DNA from: Candidatus Kerfeldbacteria bacterium CG08_land_8_20_14_0_20_40_16
GTDB lineage: Bacteria; Patescibacteriota; Patescibacteriia; UM-FILTER-42-10
DNA: 35,347 nt
NCBI GenBank assembly: GCA_002774635.1
Contig: PEXU01000038.1
Coordinates: forward strand, 1 to 35,347
Reading direction: 5' to 3'
The notes beneath the pieces are model-generated. The model was not told the origin of the DNA. It searched no databases and saw only the letters and a list, made by a program, of their open reading frames with translations. Positions within the stretch are counted from its first letter, which is position 1. Each line of letters starts with the position of its first letter. This document shows positions 1-7,313 of the stretch, piece by piece. A program made the translations under genes and the position numbers.

Positions 1-76
1 TGAAAAAATGCATGGCTTTAGATTAATGCGTCTAAACACTGTTTTAGCGCAATGAAGAAATTCTTAAATTGCTCAC

Positions 77-105
77 TTGTCAGAATCAGGTTAATCAATT
101 ATGAT
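77..105 (+). promoter_or_regulatory. Candidate sigma70-type promoter
   Basis: TTGTCA at 77-82 and TATGAT at 100-105 are separated by 17 bases, and the predicted start near 112 would serve the nucleotidyltransferase gene at 154. The match is reasonable but the region is AT-rich, so a chance match is possible. Confidence 0.4.
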
Positions 106-112
106 AGAGAAC

Positions 113-136
113 GTTACCGCTAAAAGGTAACTTTTT
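113..136 (+). terminator. Short hairpin with U-tract
   Basis: GTTACC (113-118) pairs with GGTAAC (126-131) and is followed by five T residues (132-136). It looks like a weak intrinsic terminator, either for a gene left of the window or as an attenuator directly after the candidate start site near 112. Apart from this and the promoter, bases 1-153 hold only a short possible hairpin (TTTAGA/TCTAAA, about 18-37) and no gene I can identify. Confidence 0.4.
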
Positions 137-153
137 AATAACTACTGGGTAAA

Positions 154-903
154 ATGATTAAGAAAGTTATAATATCAGCGGCCGGACAAGGCAAGCGAAT
201 GAAGCACCTTACTAAAGACAAGCCCAAGCACTTGATTGAAGTGAAGGGACATCCTTTTTTGTACTATCTTTTGGAAAACTTGAAGGAAGCGGGGCTAAAA
301 GAAATTATTATTGTTATTGGGTATAAAAAAGAAGTTCTAGAGAAATTCATCAAAAAGTATGACTCTAAGATTACCGTTCTAAATCAGTCTGATTTTGTCG
401 GAGGCGAATACGGCACCGCTTGCCCCATTAAATGCGTCGAGCATCTGGTTAAGAACAAAAATTTTTTGGCCGTTTGCGGAGATGATTTATACTCGGTGGC
501 TGATATAAAGGAGATAATGATTGATGACCATTATAACTATATTGCGGGAATAGTGGATGAACATCCCGAAACTCATGGTGTTCTAGTCACTAAGAAAAAA
601 GATTTACCCTCACACTCAAGGTTTGAGTGCGAGGGTTTACTGGAAAAAATCGTTGAAAAGCCGGAAAAGTTTATGGGTGATTTGGTCAATACCGGAATGT
701 ATAAATTCACGCCGGAGATATTCGGAGTGGTAAAGAAAATACCCCTTTCTCCCCGAGGCGAATATGAAATAACCGATGCTGTTTCCTTACTGGCAGAAGA
801 AAATAAGGTAAAGATAAAAAAAATTAAGGATTATTGGCTGGAATTTACCAGACCAGAGGATGTTATTTCGGTAAGCAATTTTCTGGATCAACACTTTAAG
901 TGA
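154..903 (+). CDS. Sugar-phosphate nucleotidyltransferase family protein
   Basis: This 249-aa protein has the nucleotidyltransferase fold of sugar-1-phosphate or phosphocholine NTP transferases (GlmU/LicC/RfbA-type). The N-terminus carries the nucleotide-binding loop SAAGQGKRM (residues 8-16) followed by KPKHL (23-27), and a GDD at 109-111 fits the metal-binding aspartate. The family makes NDP-activated sugars or CDP-alcohols for envelope polymers. The exact substrate cannot be read from the sequence. It is shorter than GlmU and lacks an acyltransferase or left-handed beta-helix tail. The ATG start has no Shine-Dalgarno but directly precedes the conserved beta strand. The next gene starts 5 bases after its stop, so co-transcription is likely. 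Confidence 0.8.
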   Translation: MIKKVIISAAGQGKRMKHLTKDKPKHLIEVKGHPFLYYLLENLKEAGLKEIIIVIGYKKEVLEKFIKKYDSKITVLNQSDFVGGEYGTACPIKCVEHLVKNKNFLAVCGDDLYSVADIKEIMIDDHYNYIAGIVDEHPETHGVLVTKKKDLPSHSRFECEGLLEKIVEKPEKFMGDLVNTGMYKFTPEIFGVVKKIPLSPRGEYEITDAVSLLAEENKVKIKKIKDYWLEFTRPEDVISVSNFLDQHFK

Positions 904-907
904 TTCC

Positions 908-1912
908 ATGCGTAAAAAGAGAGCTAAAATTGTAACTATCGGCGGGGGAACCGGCAGTTCCCAAGTTCTTTTGGAATTGAAAAAATATCCGGTCCAACTT
1001 TCTGCCATCGTTACCATGATGGATAGCGGCGGGTCGACCGGCCAATTAGTAAAAGAAGCAAAGGTTCACCCCATGGGAGATGTTAGACAAGCGCTTTTGG
1101 CGCTCTCTAAAGCCAGCCCGGATCAAAAAGAATTTTTTGATTTCCGTTTTGCCCGCGGCGGTCTAAGAGGGCACAATCTAGGGAACATGATTTTGGCCGC
1201 TTTTGAAAAAGCAACCGGCAATTTTGAAAAATCGATCGAAATAATTAAGAGATTTTTGACTGTAAAAGGAGATGTTATTCCGGTAACTTTAGAATTTACT
1301 GATTTAGTGGCTTACTTGAAAAATGGCAAAAAATTAGTACGCGAGGATCGGTTGGAACTACTAACTAAAAAAAGTTATTCTTTTAAACGATTAGGATTAA
1401 CTCATAAGGTTAAAGCTAATCCCAAAGCAATAAAAGCAATCAGAGAAGCAGAAATAATTATCATTGGCCCGGGCAATCCGTTGCGTAGCATCCTACCCAA
1501 CTTTTTAGTAACGGGAATTAAATCAGCGGTGAAAAAATCAAAAGCAAAAGCAATCTTCCTTGCTAATCTGATGAATAAAAAAGGACAGACTGATCAATTA
1601 ACCCTTTCTGAATCAATCGCTTTTTACGAACAATATATTGGTAAGGGAGTTATTGATTACGTAGTTTATAACTCCGCCGATTTCTCCAAAGACTTATTAA
1701 GAAAGTATCAATTAAAAGATGAATCCTTGCTAAAGATAGACAAAGATAATCTCCAGCGATCAAATTATAAGGCGATTGGCGCTCCTCTTTTAGCCAAAGG
1801 AGGTTTCTCCCAAAAAAAGGAAGATGTTCTATTGACGAGGACCGCTATTAGACATGATCCCAAAAAGCTTGCTAAGATTATTATGCGGATTATTTCTGAA
1901 AGGAAAAAATGA
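908..1912 (+). CDS. yvcK: YvcK/CofD-like protein (gluconeogenesis factor family)
   Basis: This 334-aa protein belongs to the CofD/YvcK family. The glycine-rich loop IGGGTGSS is at residues 11-18 and the family signature MMDSGGSTGQL at 37-47, followed by PMGDVRQALLAL and RGHNLGNM. In Bacillus, YvcK binds UDP-sugars and is needed for normal cell shape and growth on gluconeogenic carbon sources. CofD itself is a 2-phospho-L-lactate transferase of F420 synthesis, but no other F420 gene is visible here and the length suits YvcK. It overlaps the next gene by 4 bases (ATGA at 1909-1912), indicating translational coupling. Confidence 0.88.
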   Translation: MRKKRAKIVTIGGGTGSSQVLLELKKYPVQLSAIVTMMDSGGSTGQLVKEAKVHPMGDVRQALLALSKASPDQKEFFDFRFARGGLRGHNLGNMILAAFEKATGNFEKSIEIIKRFLTVKGDVIPVTLEFTDLVAYLKNGKKLVREDRLELLTKKSYSFKRLGLTHKVKANPKAIKAIREAEIIIIGPGNPLRSILPNFLVTGIKSAVKKSKAKAIFLANLMNKKGQTDQLTLSESIAFYEQYIGKGVIDYVVYNSADFSKDLLRKYQLKDESLLKIDKDNLQRSNYKAIGAPLLAKGGFSQKKEDVLLTRTAIRHDPKKLAKIIMRIISERKK

Positions 1913-2547
1913 AAATAATTTTAGACTTTGATTATACCTTGTTTAATGCGCAGGACTTCAAACAAGCGCTAAGAGACCGCTTTTCCTTATTTGGAATAAG
2001 TTCCGAGCAGTTTGATGATAGTTATTTTACTATTAAACAGCAGTTGGGCTATTATAATTATAATAAACATCTTAAGATGTTAGCTCAAAATAATAAGATT
2101 AATGAAAATGATTTAATTTTGAGCTTTCAAGAAATAGTTGATTCCGCTAGAGAGTTTCTTTATCCCGACAGCTTGTTTTTTTTGAAAACGATAAAGAATA
2201 TTCCGGATGCTTTTATTTATCTTTTGACTTTTGGGCAGGACAAGCTTCAGCAATCAAAAATTGAGGCCAGCGGGATTAAAAAATACTTTGATAAAATAAT
2301 TGATACAACAAACTCTAAGATGGATTTATTAAAAATAGACAGAAATGTTTCTGATATTGTGATAATCAATGATCGAGGCAAGGAGATCGATGAAATTAAG
2401 CAGCAGTTGCCGCCAGTAAAAGCTATTTGGTTAAGAAGACCTTATTCGCTATATTTTAACGAGGGTTGCCGACAAAAAGATTTTGAGGCCAGCACCTTAA
2501 GCGAGGCCCTTAGTTTTATTAAAACTTTTATAAATAATAAGGATTAA
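1909..2547 (+). CDS. HAD-superfamily hydrolase
   Basis: The 212-aa protein opens with the HAD motif I DFDYTLF (residues 6-12), where D6 would be the nucleophile and D8 the acid/base. A later LLTFGQD gives a motif II-like threonine and IINDRGKEID a motif III/IV acidic site. HAD proteins are usually phosphatases of small phosphorylated metabolites. The helical insert between motifs I and II suggests a C1-type cap. No substrate can be assigned. It overlaps yvcK by 4 bases and is the third gene of the run starting at 154. Confidence 0.75.
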   Translation: MKIILDFDYTLFNAQDFKQALRDRFSLFGISSEQFDDSYFTIKQQLGYYNYNKHLKMLAQNNKINENDLILSFQEIVDSAREFLYPDSLFFLKTIKNIPDAFIYLLTFGQDKLQQSKIEASGIKKYFDKIIDTTNSKMDLLKIDRNVSDIVIINDRGKEIDEIKQQLPPVKAIWLRRPYSLYFNEGCRQKDFEASTLSEALSFIKTFINNKD

Positions 2548-2552
2548 TTAAA

Positions 2553-2795
2553 ATGAGTGAGCATAAAAGAGACGTTCATGGTCATACCGTCCAGGGGGGG
2601 AGTAGTGCTCTGGATGGTATTGATTATCTAGACCACCGCTTAGATTACAAAGAAGTGGAAGTTTTTTTTGATCAAGCTAAAAGACACGGCTCGGTGCAGT
2701 TTGAGGATGACAAAGGTAGAAACTATACTATCGTCCGCAATCAAAACGCCACTTACACTATTGAACGTCGAAAAGAATCTAGTGGCTGGTTTTAA
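2553..2795 (+). CDS. Hypothetical protein, 80 aa
   Basis: I do not recognise this small protein. It begins with a polar, His/Asp-rich stretch (SEHKRDVHGHTV) with no signal peptide or membrane segment, and the second half looks like a small alternating beta structure (VQFEDDKGRNYTIVRNQNATYTIERR). The ATG lies 5 bases after the HAD stop and it is followed 20 bases later by the phosphatidyltransferase, so it is probably in the same transcript. Gene packing and composition support it as a real gene. Confidence 0.6.
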   Translation: MSEHKRDVHGHTVQGGSSALDGIDYLDHRLDYKEVEVFFDQAKRHGSVQFEDDKGRNYTIVRNQNATYTIERRKESSGWF

Positions 2796-2815
2796 ATTTA
2801 AATCACTATTGATCA

Positions 2816-3433
2816 ATGATTAAAGAATTTTTAAATCCTGACCGACTGACCTTAGGAATGGGAAAAGTGCTGTCAAAAGTTTCTGCTAATCCGAATGTTT
2901 GGACAGTTATCTCTATTGTACCAGCAGTAATCGGTTTCTATTTAGTTTGGAAAGGCAGCGTTATTTGGGGAACAGTTTTATTCTTATTATCAGGATTTCT
3001 TGATGCCATAGATGGGGCGGTTGCCCGTTCGCAGAATAGAAGCACTTATTTGGGGGCTTTTATTGACGGCACTGCCGATCGGTTTGTCGATTTTCTTTTG
3101 ATCTTTAGCTTTCTTTTTTTAGCTCTACCTGATTTGTGGTTCTCATTCTCCTATTGGGTGGTGATTGCCGCCTATTTTGCCTTAATGCCCACTTTTACCG
3201 TGGCTTACGCGAACCATCGCCAAGCGGTTCCGGATCCCACAGAAAAGGTTATCTGGCGTATTTTACATCGCTCTGAAATGTACCCTTTGTTTTTAATTGC
3301 TCTATTTGTGGCCGCTTTTAACTTAACCGCTGCCACCTACCTGTTTGTTTTTACCGCCATTCTGTCGATTATTACTACTTTCCAGACAATTTATTTAGTA
3401 GTCAAAAAGTCGAAGAATTATCCTCAAATGTAA
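2816..3433 (+). CDS. CDP-alcohol phosphatidyltransferase family membrane protein
   Basis: The 205-aa integral membrane protein contains the complete CDP-alcohol phosphotransferase signature: D63, D66-G67, A70-R71, G80, D84 and D88 with canonical spacing. These residues bind Mg2+ and the CDP moiety. About six hydrophobic segments follow the family topology. Members transfer a phosphatidyl or phosphoalcohol group from CDP to glycerol phosphate, inositol phosphate or a similar acceptor, making phospholipid head groups. The acceptor cannot be decided; no PgsA-specific feature is clear. Its stop codon lies within the left arm of the hairpin at 3429-3458. Confidence 0.87.
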   Translation: MIKEFLNPDRLTLGMGKVLSKVSANPNVWTVISIVPAVIGFYLVWKGSVIWGTVLFLLSGFLDAIDGAVARSQNRSTYLGAFIDGTADRFVDFLLIFSFLFLALPDLWFSFSYWVVIAAYFALMPTFTVAYANHRQAVPDPTEKVIWRILHRSEMYPLFLIALFVAAFNLTAATYLFVFTAILSIITTFQTIYLVVKKSKNYPQM

Positions 3434-3458
3434 GCGATACGTCGGCGTATCGCTTACA
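3429..3458. repeat. Perfect 13-bp inverted repeat over a stop codon
   Basis: The arm TGTAAGCGATACG (3429-3441) and its exact reverse complement (3446-3458) enclose a TCGG loop. The arm includes the TAA stop of the phosphatidyltransferase. There is no T-tract, so it is not a standard intrinsic terminator. It ends 8 bases before the xseA ATG. Confidence 0.8.
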
Positions 3459-3466
3459 TTACGCTT

Positions 3467-4699
3467 ATGAAAATCTATTCCGTCTCTGAATTCGTTCAAA
3501 CCGTCAGAGAATATTTGGGCGAAACATTCGGGCCGGTAGTAATCCAGGGTGAAGTAACCAATTTCCACCAGCCCAAAGGTAATCTAATTTATTTTGAACT
3601 TAAGGATAAAGAATCCCGAATCTTATGTTTTATGCTTAGTTGGGAACTCAAGGTTCCTATTGAAGATGGTACAGAAATTAGGGTTTTAGGGATTCCTTCC
3701 TTATTCAAAGGATCAGGCGGTTTTCATATTAGAGTGCAGGAAATCGAATTAGTGGGAGAAGGAGCGTTAAGGAAAGCCTGGGAAGCGCTAAAGGAAAAAT
3801 TGGAAAAAGAGGGAATTTTTGCTCTGGAAAGAAAAAGAACTTTGCCGCGTTTTCCTTCTCGGATTGGTCTAATTACCTCTTCGGACGCCGCAGCGTATAC
3901 TGACGTGCTAAGAATTCTAAAAAATCGCTGGTCCGGATTAACGATTAAATTTCTCCCAGTCGCGGTCCAAGGGATCGGTTCCATCACTCGAATCGTTAAG
4001 GCTCTAGGATACTTTAATCAGAAACAGGATATTGAGGTGATTATTCTAACCAGAGGCGGCGGTTCTTTGGAAGATCTGCAGTCCTTTAATTCGGAAGACG
4101 TAGTCCGAGCAATCTTTGCTTCCCAAATTCCAGTGGTTTGCGGAGTGGGTCACGAAAGAGATATTACTCTGGCTGATTTAGTAGCCGATCAGCGGGCATC
4201 CACCCCTTCTAATGCCGCAGAGATAGTGGTTCCCGATCGAAGAGAAATTATTAACACAATAAATTGGAGAACAGATCAAATAAAAAGTAACTTCTCTTTA
4301 CTACTAAAGAGAGCTGACGAAGAAATAACAGAAAAACTTTCTCTTCTCGAGGAGGGGGTTCGAAGCTGGAAAGATAATTTTGTCTATCTTTACGAAAAAC
4401 TTGGTCAAAATTGGCGTTCTTTTGTCCAGAGTTTATTTTGGCAGAAGGAAAAACTGCATAGCTCTCTGATTAAAATTAAAGAAAGATTCACTTTTAATCT
4501 AGAAGTCGTCAAAGAACAGTTGGTCACTCAAACAAGATTAATTACTACCCTTTCTCCTCAAGCAACTCTTGATCGGGGCTATAGTTTGACATATCTTAAG
4601 GATAAGCAGAAAATTATAAAAGACAGCCAAGAAGTTAAATCTGGCGACAACATTACTACTCGTTTGGCAAAAGGAAAAATTAATTCTAAAGTTAACTGA
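3467..4699 (+). CDS. xseA: Exodeoxyribonuclease VII large subunit
   Basis: This 410-aa protein matches XseA throughout. An N-terminal OB-fold (about residues 1-100, VIQGEVTNFHQPKGN) binds single-stranded DNA. The central nuclease domain carries RIGLITSSDAAAYTDVL, RGGGSLEDLQSFNSE and the signature GHERDITLADLVADQRA followed by TPSNAAE. A long coiled-coil region (about 265-370) is where the small subunits attach. With XseB it forms exonuclease VII, which degrades single-stranded DNA from both ends into oligonucleotides in repair. It is followed after 2 bases by xseB. Confidence 0.96.
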   Translation: MKIYSVSEFVQTVREYLGETFGPVVIQGEVTNFHQPKGNLIYFELKDKESRILCFMLSWELKVPIEDGTEIRVLGIPSLFKGSGGFHIRVQEIELVGEGALRKAWEALKEKLEKEGIFALERKRTLPRFPSRIGLITSSDAAAYTDVLRILKNRWSGLTIKFLPVAVQGIGSITRIVKALGYFNQKQDIEVIILTRGGGSLEDLQSFNSEDVVRAIFASQIPVVCGVGHERDITLADLVADQRASTPSNAAEIVVPDRREIINTINWRTDQIKSNFSLLLKRADEEITEKLSLLEEGVRSWKDNFVYLYEKLGQNWRSFVQSLFWQKEKLHSSLIKIKERFTFNLEVVKEQLVTQTRLITTLSPQATLDRGYSLTYLKDKQKIIKDSQEVKSGDNITTRLAKGKINSKVN

Positions 4700-4701
4700 T
4701 T

Positions 4702-4929
4702 ATGACCAAAACGACAAAGAAAAAAACTGTTTCTAAATCTAAATTTAACTTTGCGGAAGCTTTTGCAGAATTAGAAAAAATAACAGAGGAATTTGAAAAC
4801 GAAACGGTTGATTTAGAAGCCGGTTTAAAAAAGTTTGAACGGGGGTTAGAACTGGCCAGTGAGCTCAAAACGAGATTGAAAGAAGTTGAAAACAAGGTTG
4901 AAATTATTAAGAAGAAGTTTGAGGATTAG
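4702..4929 (+). CDS. xseB: Exodeoxyribonuclease VII small subunit
   Basis: The 75-aa protein has the XseB pattern: after a basic N-terminus comes FAEAFAELEKITEEFENET, then DLEAGLKKFERGLELAS and a final helix with LKEVENKVEIIKK. The two helices form the hairpin that packs on the XseA coiled coil. Position directly after xseA (2-base gap) fixes the identity. The length is normal for the family. A long AT-rich inverted repeat follows. Confidence 0.93.
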   Translation: MTKTTKKKTVSKSKFNFAEAFAELEKITEEFENETVDLEAGLKKFERGLELASELKTRLKEVENKVEIIKKKFED

Positions 4930-4932
4930 GAA

Positions 4933-5004
4933 TTAGCTTTTTAGCTTCTTAGGTTTTACAATGTTAAATAAAATGCTAATTTTCCTAAAAAGCTAACAAG
5001 CTAA
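4933..5004. repeat. 21-bp imperfect inverted repeat, AT-rich
   Basis: The arms at 4933-4953 and 4984-5004 are complementary at 19 of 21 positions, around a 30-base centre. The arms are built from repeats of TTAGCTTTTTAGC and its complement CTAAAAAGCTA, which occurs once more just outside at about 5009-5019. The element fills almost all of the gap between xseB and the next gene. Confidence 0.75.
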
Positions 5005-5022
5005 AGTCTAAAAAGCTAGACA

Positions 5023-5622
5023 ATGCGACGAACTAAATATATCCGAATCGATGAAACCCCGCGGCAGATTTTAGGGAATCTGCCAAAGCTCTTTCTAGAT
5101 ACTGCTCGGGGAATTATGTTTGGCGGTGAAGGGAAGAATAGTATCGAAAGAAATAATTCTTTTTCCAGGCCTGATCCAATTAGAAAAAGCTATCCGGAAT
5201 GGCCTTTTAATAATAGTCATTGGCGAATGAGTTTTACGGAAAGTGATCAGGGGGATTTAGAAATTCCTTCCTATCTTTTGGAACAGATAATCAAAACCAA
5301 TAGTCTGGTTACGGAATTCAATGTTGAATTAGAGCAAAAAATGATTCCCAGAACCAAAATTGAAGAATTCCGCTATGACAGCTATAAAATCGGTTTGAAG
5401 ATAGCGGAAGGGATTATTCTTCAGTTCAACCAACCATGGATGGCCAGCCGACAATTTGATTTGGCCCAAATCCACACTGAGAATACCATAATCACTCTTC
5501 AGAACTTCAAGGAGGAAAGAATCGGATCAGCGGAAAAAATTGCCGTCTTGGAACGACACTGCCGCAGAATGATCTCAATAATTAGGGAATTTAAGCAATA
5601 TTTTGATTTAGATCAGCTATGA
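5023..5622 (+). CDS. Hypothetical protein, 199 aa
   Basis: I do not recognise this protein. The first ~80 residues are polar with Pro, Gly and aromatic residues (RKSYPEWPFNNSHW) and little predicted regularity. The remainder, from about residue 85, looks all-helical and amphipathic, ending in REFKQYFDLDQL, with charged and hydrophobic residues spaced as in a helical bundle. It has no signal peptide or membrane segment. Its last codon overlaps the cutA start (ATGA, 5619-5622), so it is coupled to cutA. Confidence 0.6.
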   Translation: MRRTKYIRIDETPRQILGNLPKLFLDTARGIMFGGEGKNSIERNNSFSRPDPIRKSYPEWPFNNSHWRMSFTESDQGDLEIPSYLLEQIIKTNSLVTEFNVELEQKMIPRTKIEEFRYDSYKIGLKIAEGIILQFNQPWMASRQFDLAQIHTENTIITLQNFKEERIGSAEKIAVLERHCRRMISIIREFKQYFDLDQL

Positions 5623-5924
5623 TTTTTATTTATGTTGTTTGCTCTACTGGTCAGGAAGCCAAAAAAATTGGAATGACCTGTGTAAAAAAGCGCCTAGCGG
5701 CTTGTGCTAATTATTTTCCTATAGAATCGATATACTGGTGGCGAAAAAAACTAGTGTTGGATAAAGAATACGCCTTGATTTTAAAAACTAGAAAAGAAAA
5801 TTTTTCCAAGATAAAATCTTTGGTGAAGAAATTACATAGCTATCAAGTACCCTGTTTTTGCTCTTGGCGAGCCGATCAAGTGGAAAAAAATTATTTGGGG
5901 TGGTTAAAAGAAAACAGCAAATAA
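5619..5924 (+). CDS. cutA: CutA1-like divalent-cation tolerance protein
   Basis: The 101-aa protein fits the CutA1 family: an N-terminal beta strand (IFIYVVCST), the conserved core KKRLAACANYFPIESIYWW, and the later KTRKENFSKIKSLVKKLHSYQVPCF with a terminal YLGWL. CutA forms very stable trimers with a ferredoxin-like fold. It was named for copper tolerance in E. coli, but its actual role is unclear. The start at 5619 overlaps the previous stop by 4 bases. A perfect palindrome follows at 5941. Confidence 0.9.
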   Translation: MIFIYVVCSTGQEAKKIGMTCVKKRLAACANYFPIESIYWWRKKLVLDKEYALILKTRKENFSKIKSLVKKLHSYQVPCFCSWRADQVEKNYLGWLKENSK

Positions 5925-5940
5925 AGCGGTTGAAAAACAG

Positions 5941-5966
5941 TAGGCGAGAATACGTATTCTCGCCTA
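5941..5966. repeat. Perfect 26-bp palindrome
   Basis: TAGGCGAGAATAC (5941-5953) is followed immediately by its exact reverse complement (5954-5966) with no loop. There is no T-tract. The outer part AGGCGA/TCGCCT recurs in two other intergenic hairpins of the window (12422 and 24179). TACGCTTA overlaps its right edge (5965-5972), and the same octamer follows the hairpin at 3429. Confidence 0.8.
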
Positions 5967-5984
5967 CGCTTAATATAGAGATTC

Positions 5985-5993
5985 TGCTATAAT
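5985..5993 (+). promoter_or_regulatory. Extended -10 promoter element
   Basis: TGCTATAAT is a perfect extended -10 box (TG at 5985-5986, TATAAT at 5988-5993). No good -35 is present, as is usual for extended -10 promoters. Transcription would start near 6000, about 20 bases before the protease GTG. The untranslated stretch includes an 18-base AT palindrome at 6002-6019. Confidence 0.6.
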
Positions 5994-6019
5994 AAAAATA
6001 TAATTTTTAATTAAAAATT

Positions 6020-7240
6020 GTGCCAAAAAGAATCTATCTTTATTCAACCATCTTGGCCGTCAGTTTCTTGACGCTATTTTTATATTTTGATTCCTCGGTA
6101 CGGCCAGTTGCCGCTTCACTTAATCCGATTCAGGGCGAATATCGGGCAAAAACGCTTTTGGTAAAGTTTCGTCCAGAAATAAAAAAATCAGTCAATATCG
6201 AAGGAACTAAAATAAATCTTCCTTCAGTAGAATTCCTGAATAATAAATATCAATTGAATAAAATTGACCCTCTTTTTCCAGATGCCCGACATGCCAATAG
6301 CGCGCTGGGCACCACTTACCGAATGACCTTTGATTCTTCGGAACAGCTGGAAAAAATGCTAGCTGATTTTAAAAACAATCCAGTAGTATTAACTGCTGAA
6401 CCGGATTATCGGGCAAAGGCGGAGTGGTCTCCCAATGATGAGTATTACTCTGAACAATGGAATTTCGACACAATTAATATGGAAATTGCTTGGGATTACG
6501 ATACCACCACTCCCAAACATGGAGGCGATCCGAATGTAGTAGTGGCGGTAATTGACACTGGTGTAGCTTATGAAAACTATGGCTCTTATGATCAAGCTTC
6601 TGATTTGGCCGATACAAACTTTGTGGCTGGTTATGACTACGTGAATTTAGATTCCCATGCCAACGATGATAATGGTCATGGTACACATGTGGCCGGCACT
6701 ATCGCCCAAAGTACCAATAACGGACTGGGAGTAGCGGGCATTGCTTATAATTCCACTATCATGCCAATTAAAGTATTAGATGAAAATGGTTCGGGCTGGG
6801 TTTCGGATATTATTTTAGGAATTGAATACGCCATTGATAATGATGCTGATGTAATTAATATGAGTATTGCCGCGTCGGCTCAAGTGGCGGCTTTAGACCA
6901 AGCTTGTGAAGATGCCAGAGCAGCTGGCCTTATTCTGGTGGCGGCTACTGGCAATGATGGTGAAGACTCTGTCTCTTATCCAGCAAAACACAGCGATGTT
7001 ATCGCGGTCGGAGCAACAAATTCTAGCAATTCCATCACATCCTATTCCAATACGGGAACGGGGATCGATTTAGTGGCTCCCGGTGGAGAAGGAATCAATC
7101 TAATTGTTCAGCAAACATGCGATAATCCTCCTGCTTGCAACTCCTTTGACTATTACGGTTTTGAAGGAACTTCGATGGCCACTCCGCATGTTGCCGGAGC
7201 AGTGGCACTACTACTAGCCTTATGGTGTTTCGCCGGATAA
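6020..7240 (+). CDS. S8 peptidase, N-terminal part: signal, prodomain, catalytic domain
   Basis: This 406-aa part starts at GTG 6020. A hydrophobic signal sequence spans about residues 7-33 (ending VRPVAA). A propeptide of fervidolysin-like type follows (TLLVKFRPEI to VLTAEPDYRAKAEW, about 42-137). The catalytic triad is complete: D179 in VAVIDTG, H220 in NGHGTHVAG and S385 in GTSMATPHVAG; an AATGND stretch fits the oxyanion asparagine. The protein would act outside the membrane. The last five residues (WCFAG) are out of frame with the family; the true sequence continues in the +1 frame. All triad residues lie before the break, but the terminal helix and beta strand of the fold are lost. Confidence 0.85.
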   Translation: MPKRIYLYSTILAVSFLTLFLYFDSSVRPVAASLNPIQGEYRAKTLLVKFRPEIKKSVNIEGTKINLPSVEFLNNKYQLNKIDPLFPDARHANSALGTTYRMTFDSSEQLEKMLADFKNNPVVLTAEPDYRAKAEWSPNDEYYSEQWNFDTINMEIAWDYDTTTPKHGGDPNVVVAVIDTGVAYENYGSYDQASDLADTNFVAGYDYVNLDSHANDDNGHGTHVAGTIAQSTNNGLGVAGIAYNSTIMPIKVLDENGSGWVSDIILGIEYAIDNDADVINMSIAASAQVAALDQACEDARAAGLILVAATGNDGEDSVSYPAKHSDVIAVGATNSSNSITSYSNTGTGIDLVAPGGEGINLIVQQTCDNPPACNSFDYYGFEGTSMATPHVAGAVALLLALWCFAG

Positions 7241-7313
7241 CGTTCAGGATATTCTGCAGGATTCGGCAACAGATTTAGGATCCAGCGGCTACGATACCAC
7301 TTACGGTTACGGT

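Noticed and set aside
908-1912. F420 pathway role (CofD) for the YvcK-like gene
   Set aside because: No other F420 gene is visible and the glycine-rich and MDSGGSTG motifs with this length are as expected for YvcK.
7200-7245. Programmed ribosomal frameshift in the protease gene
   Set aside because: No slippery heptamer, no upstream SD-like stimulator and no strong downstream hairpin; a mutation or sequence error is simpler.
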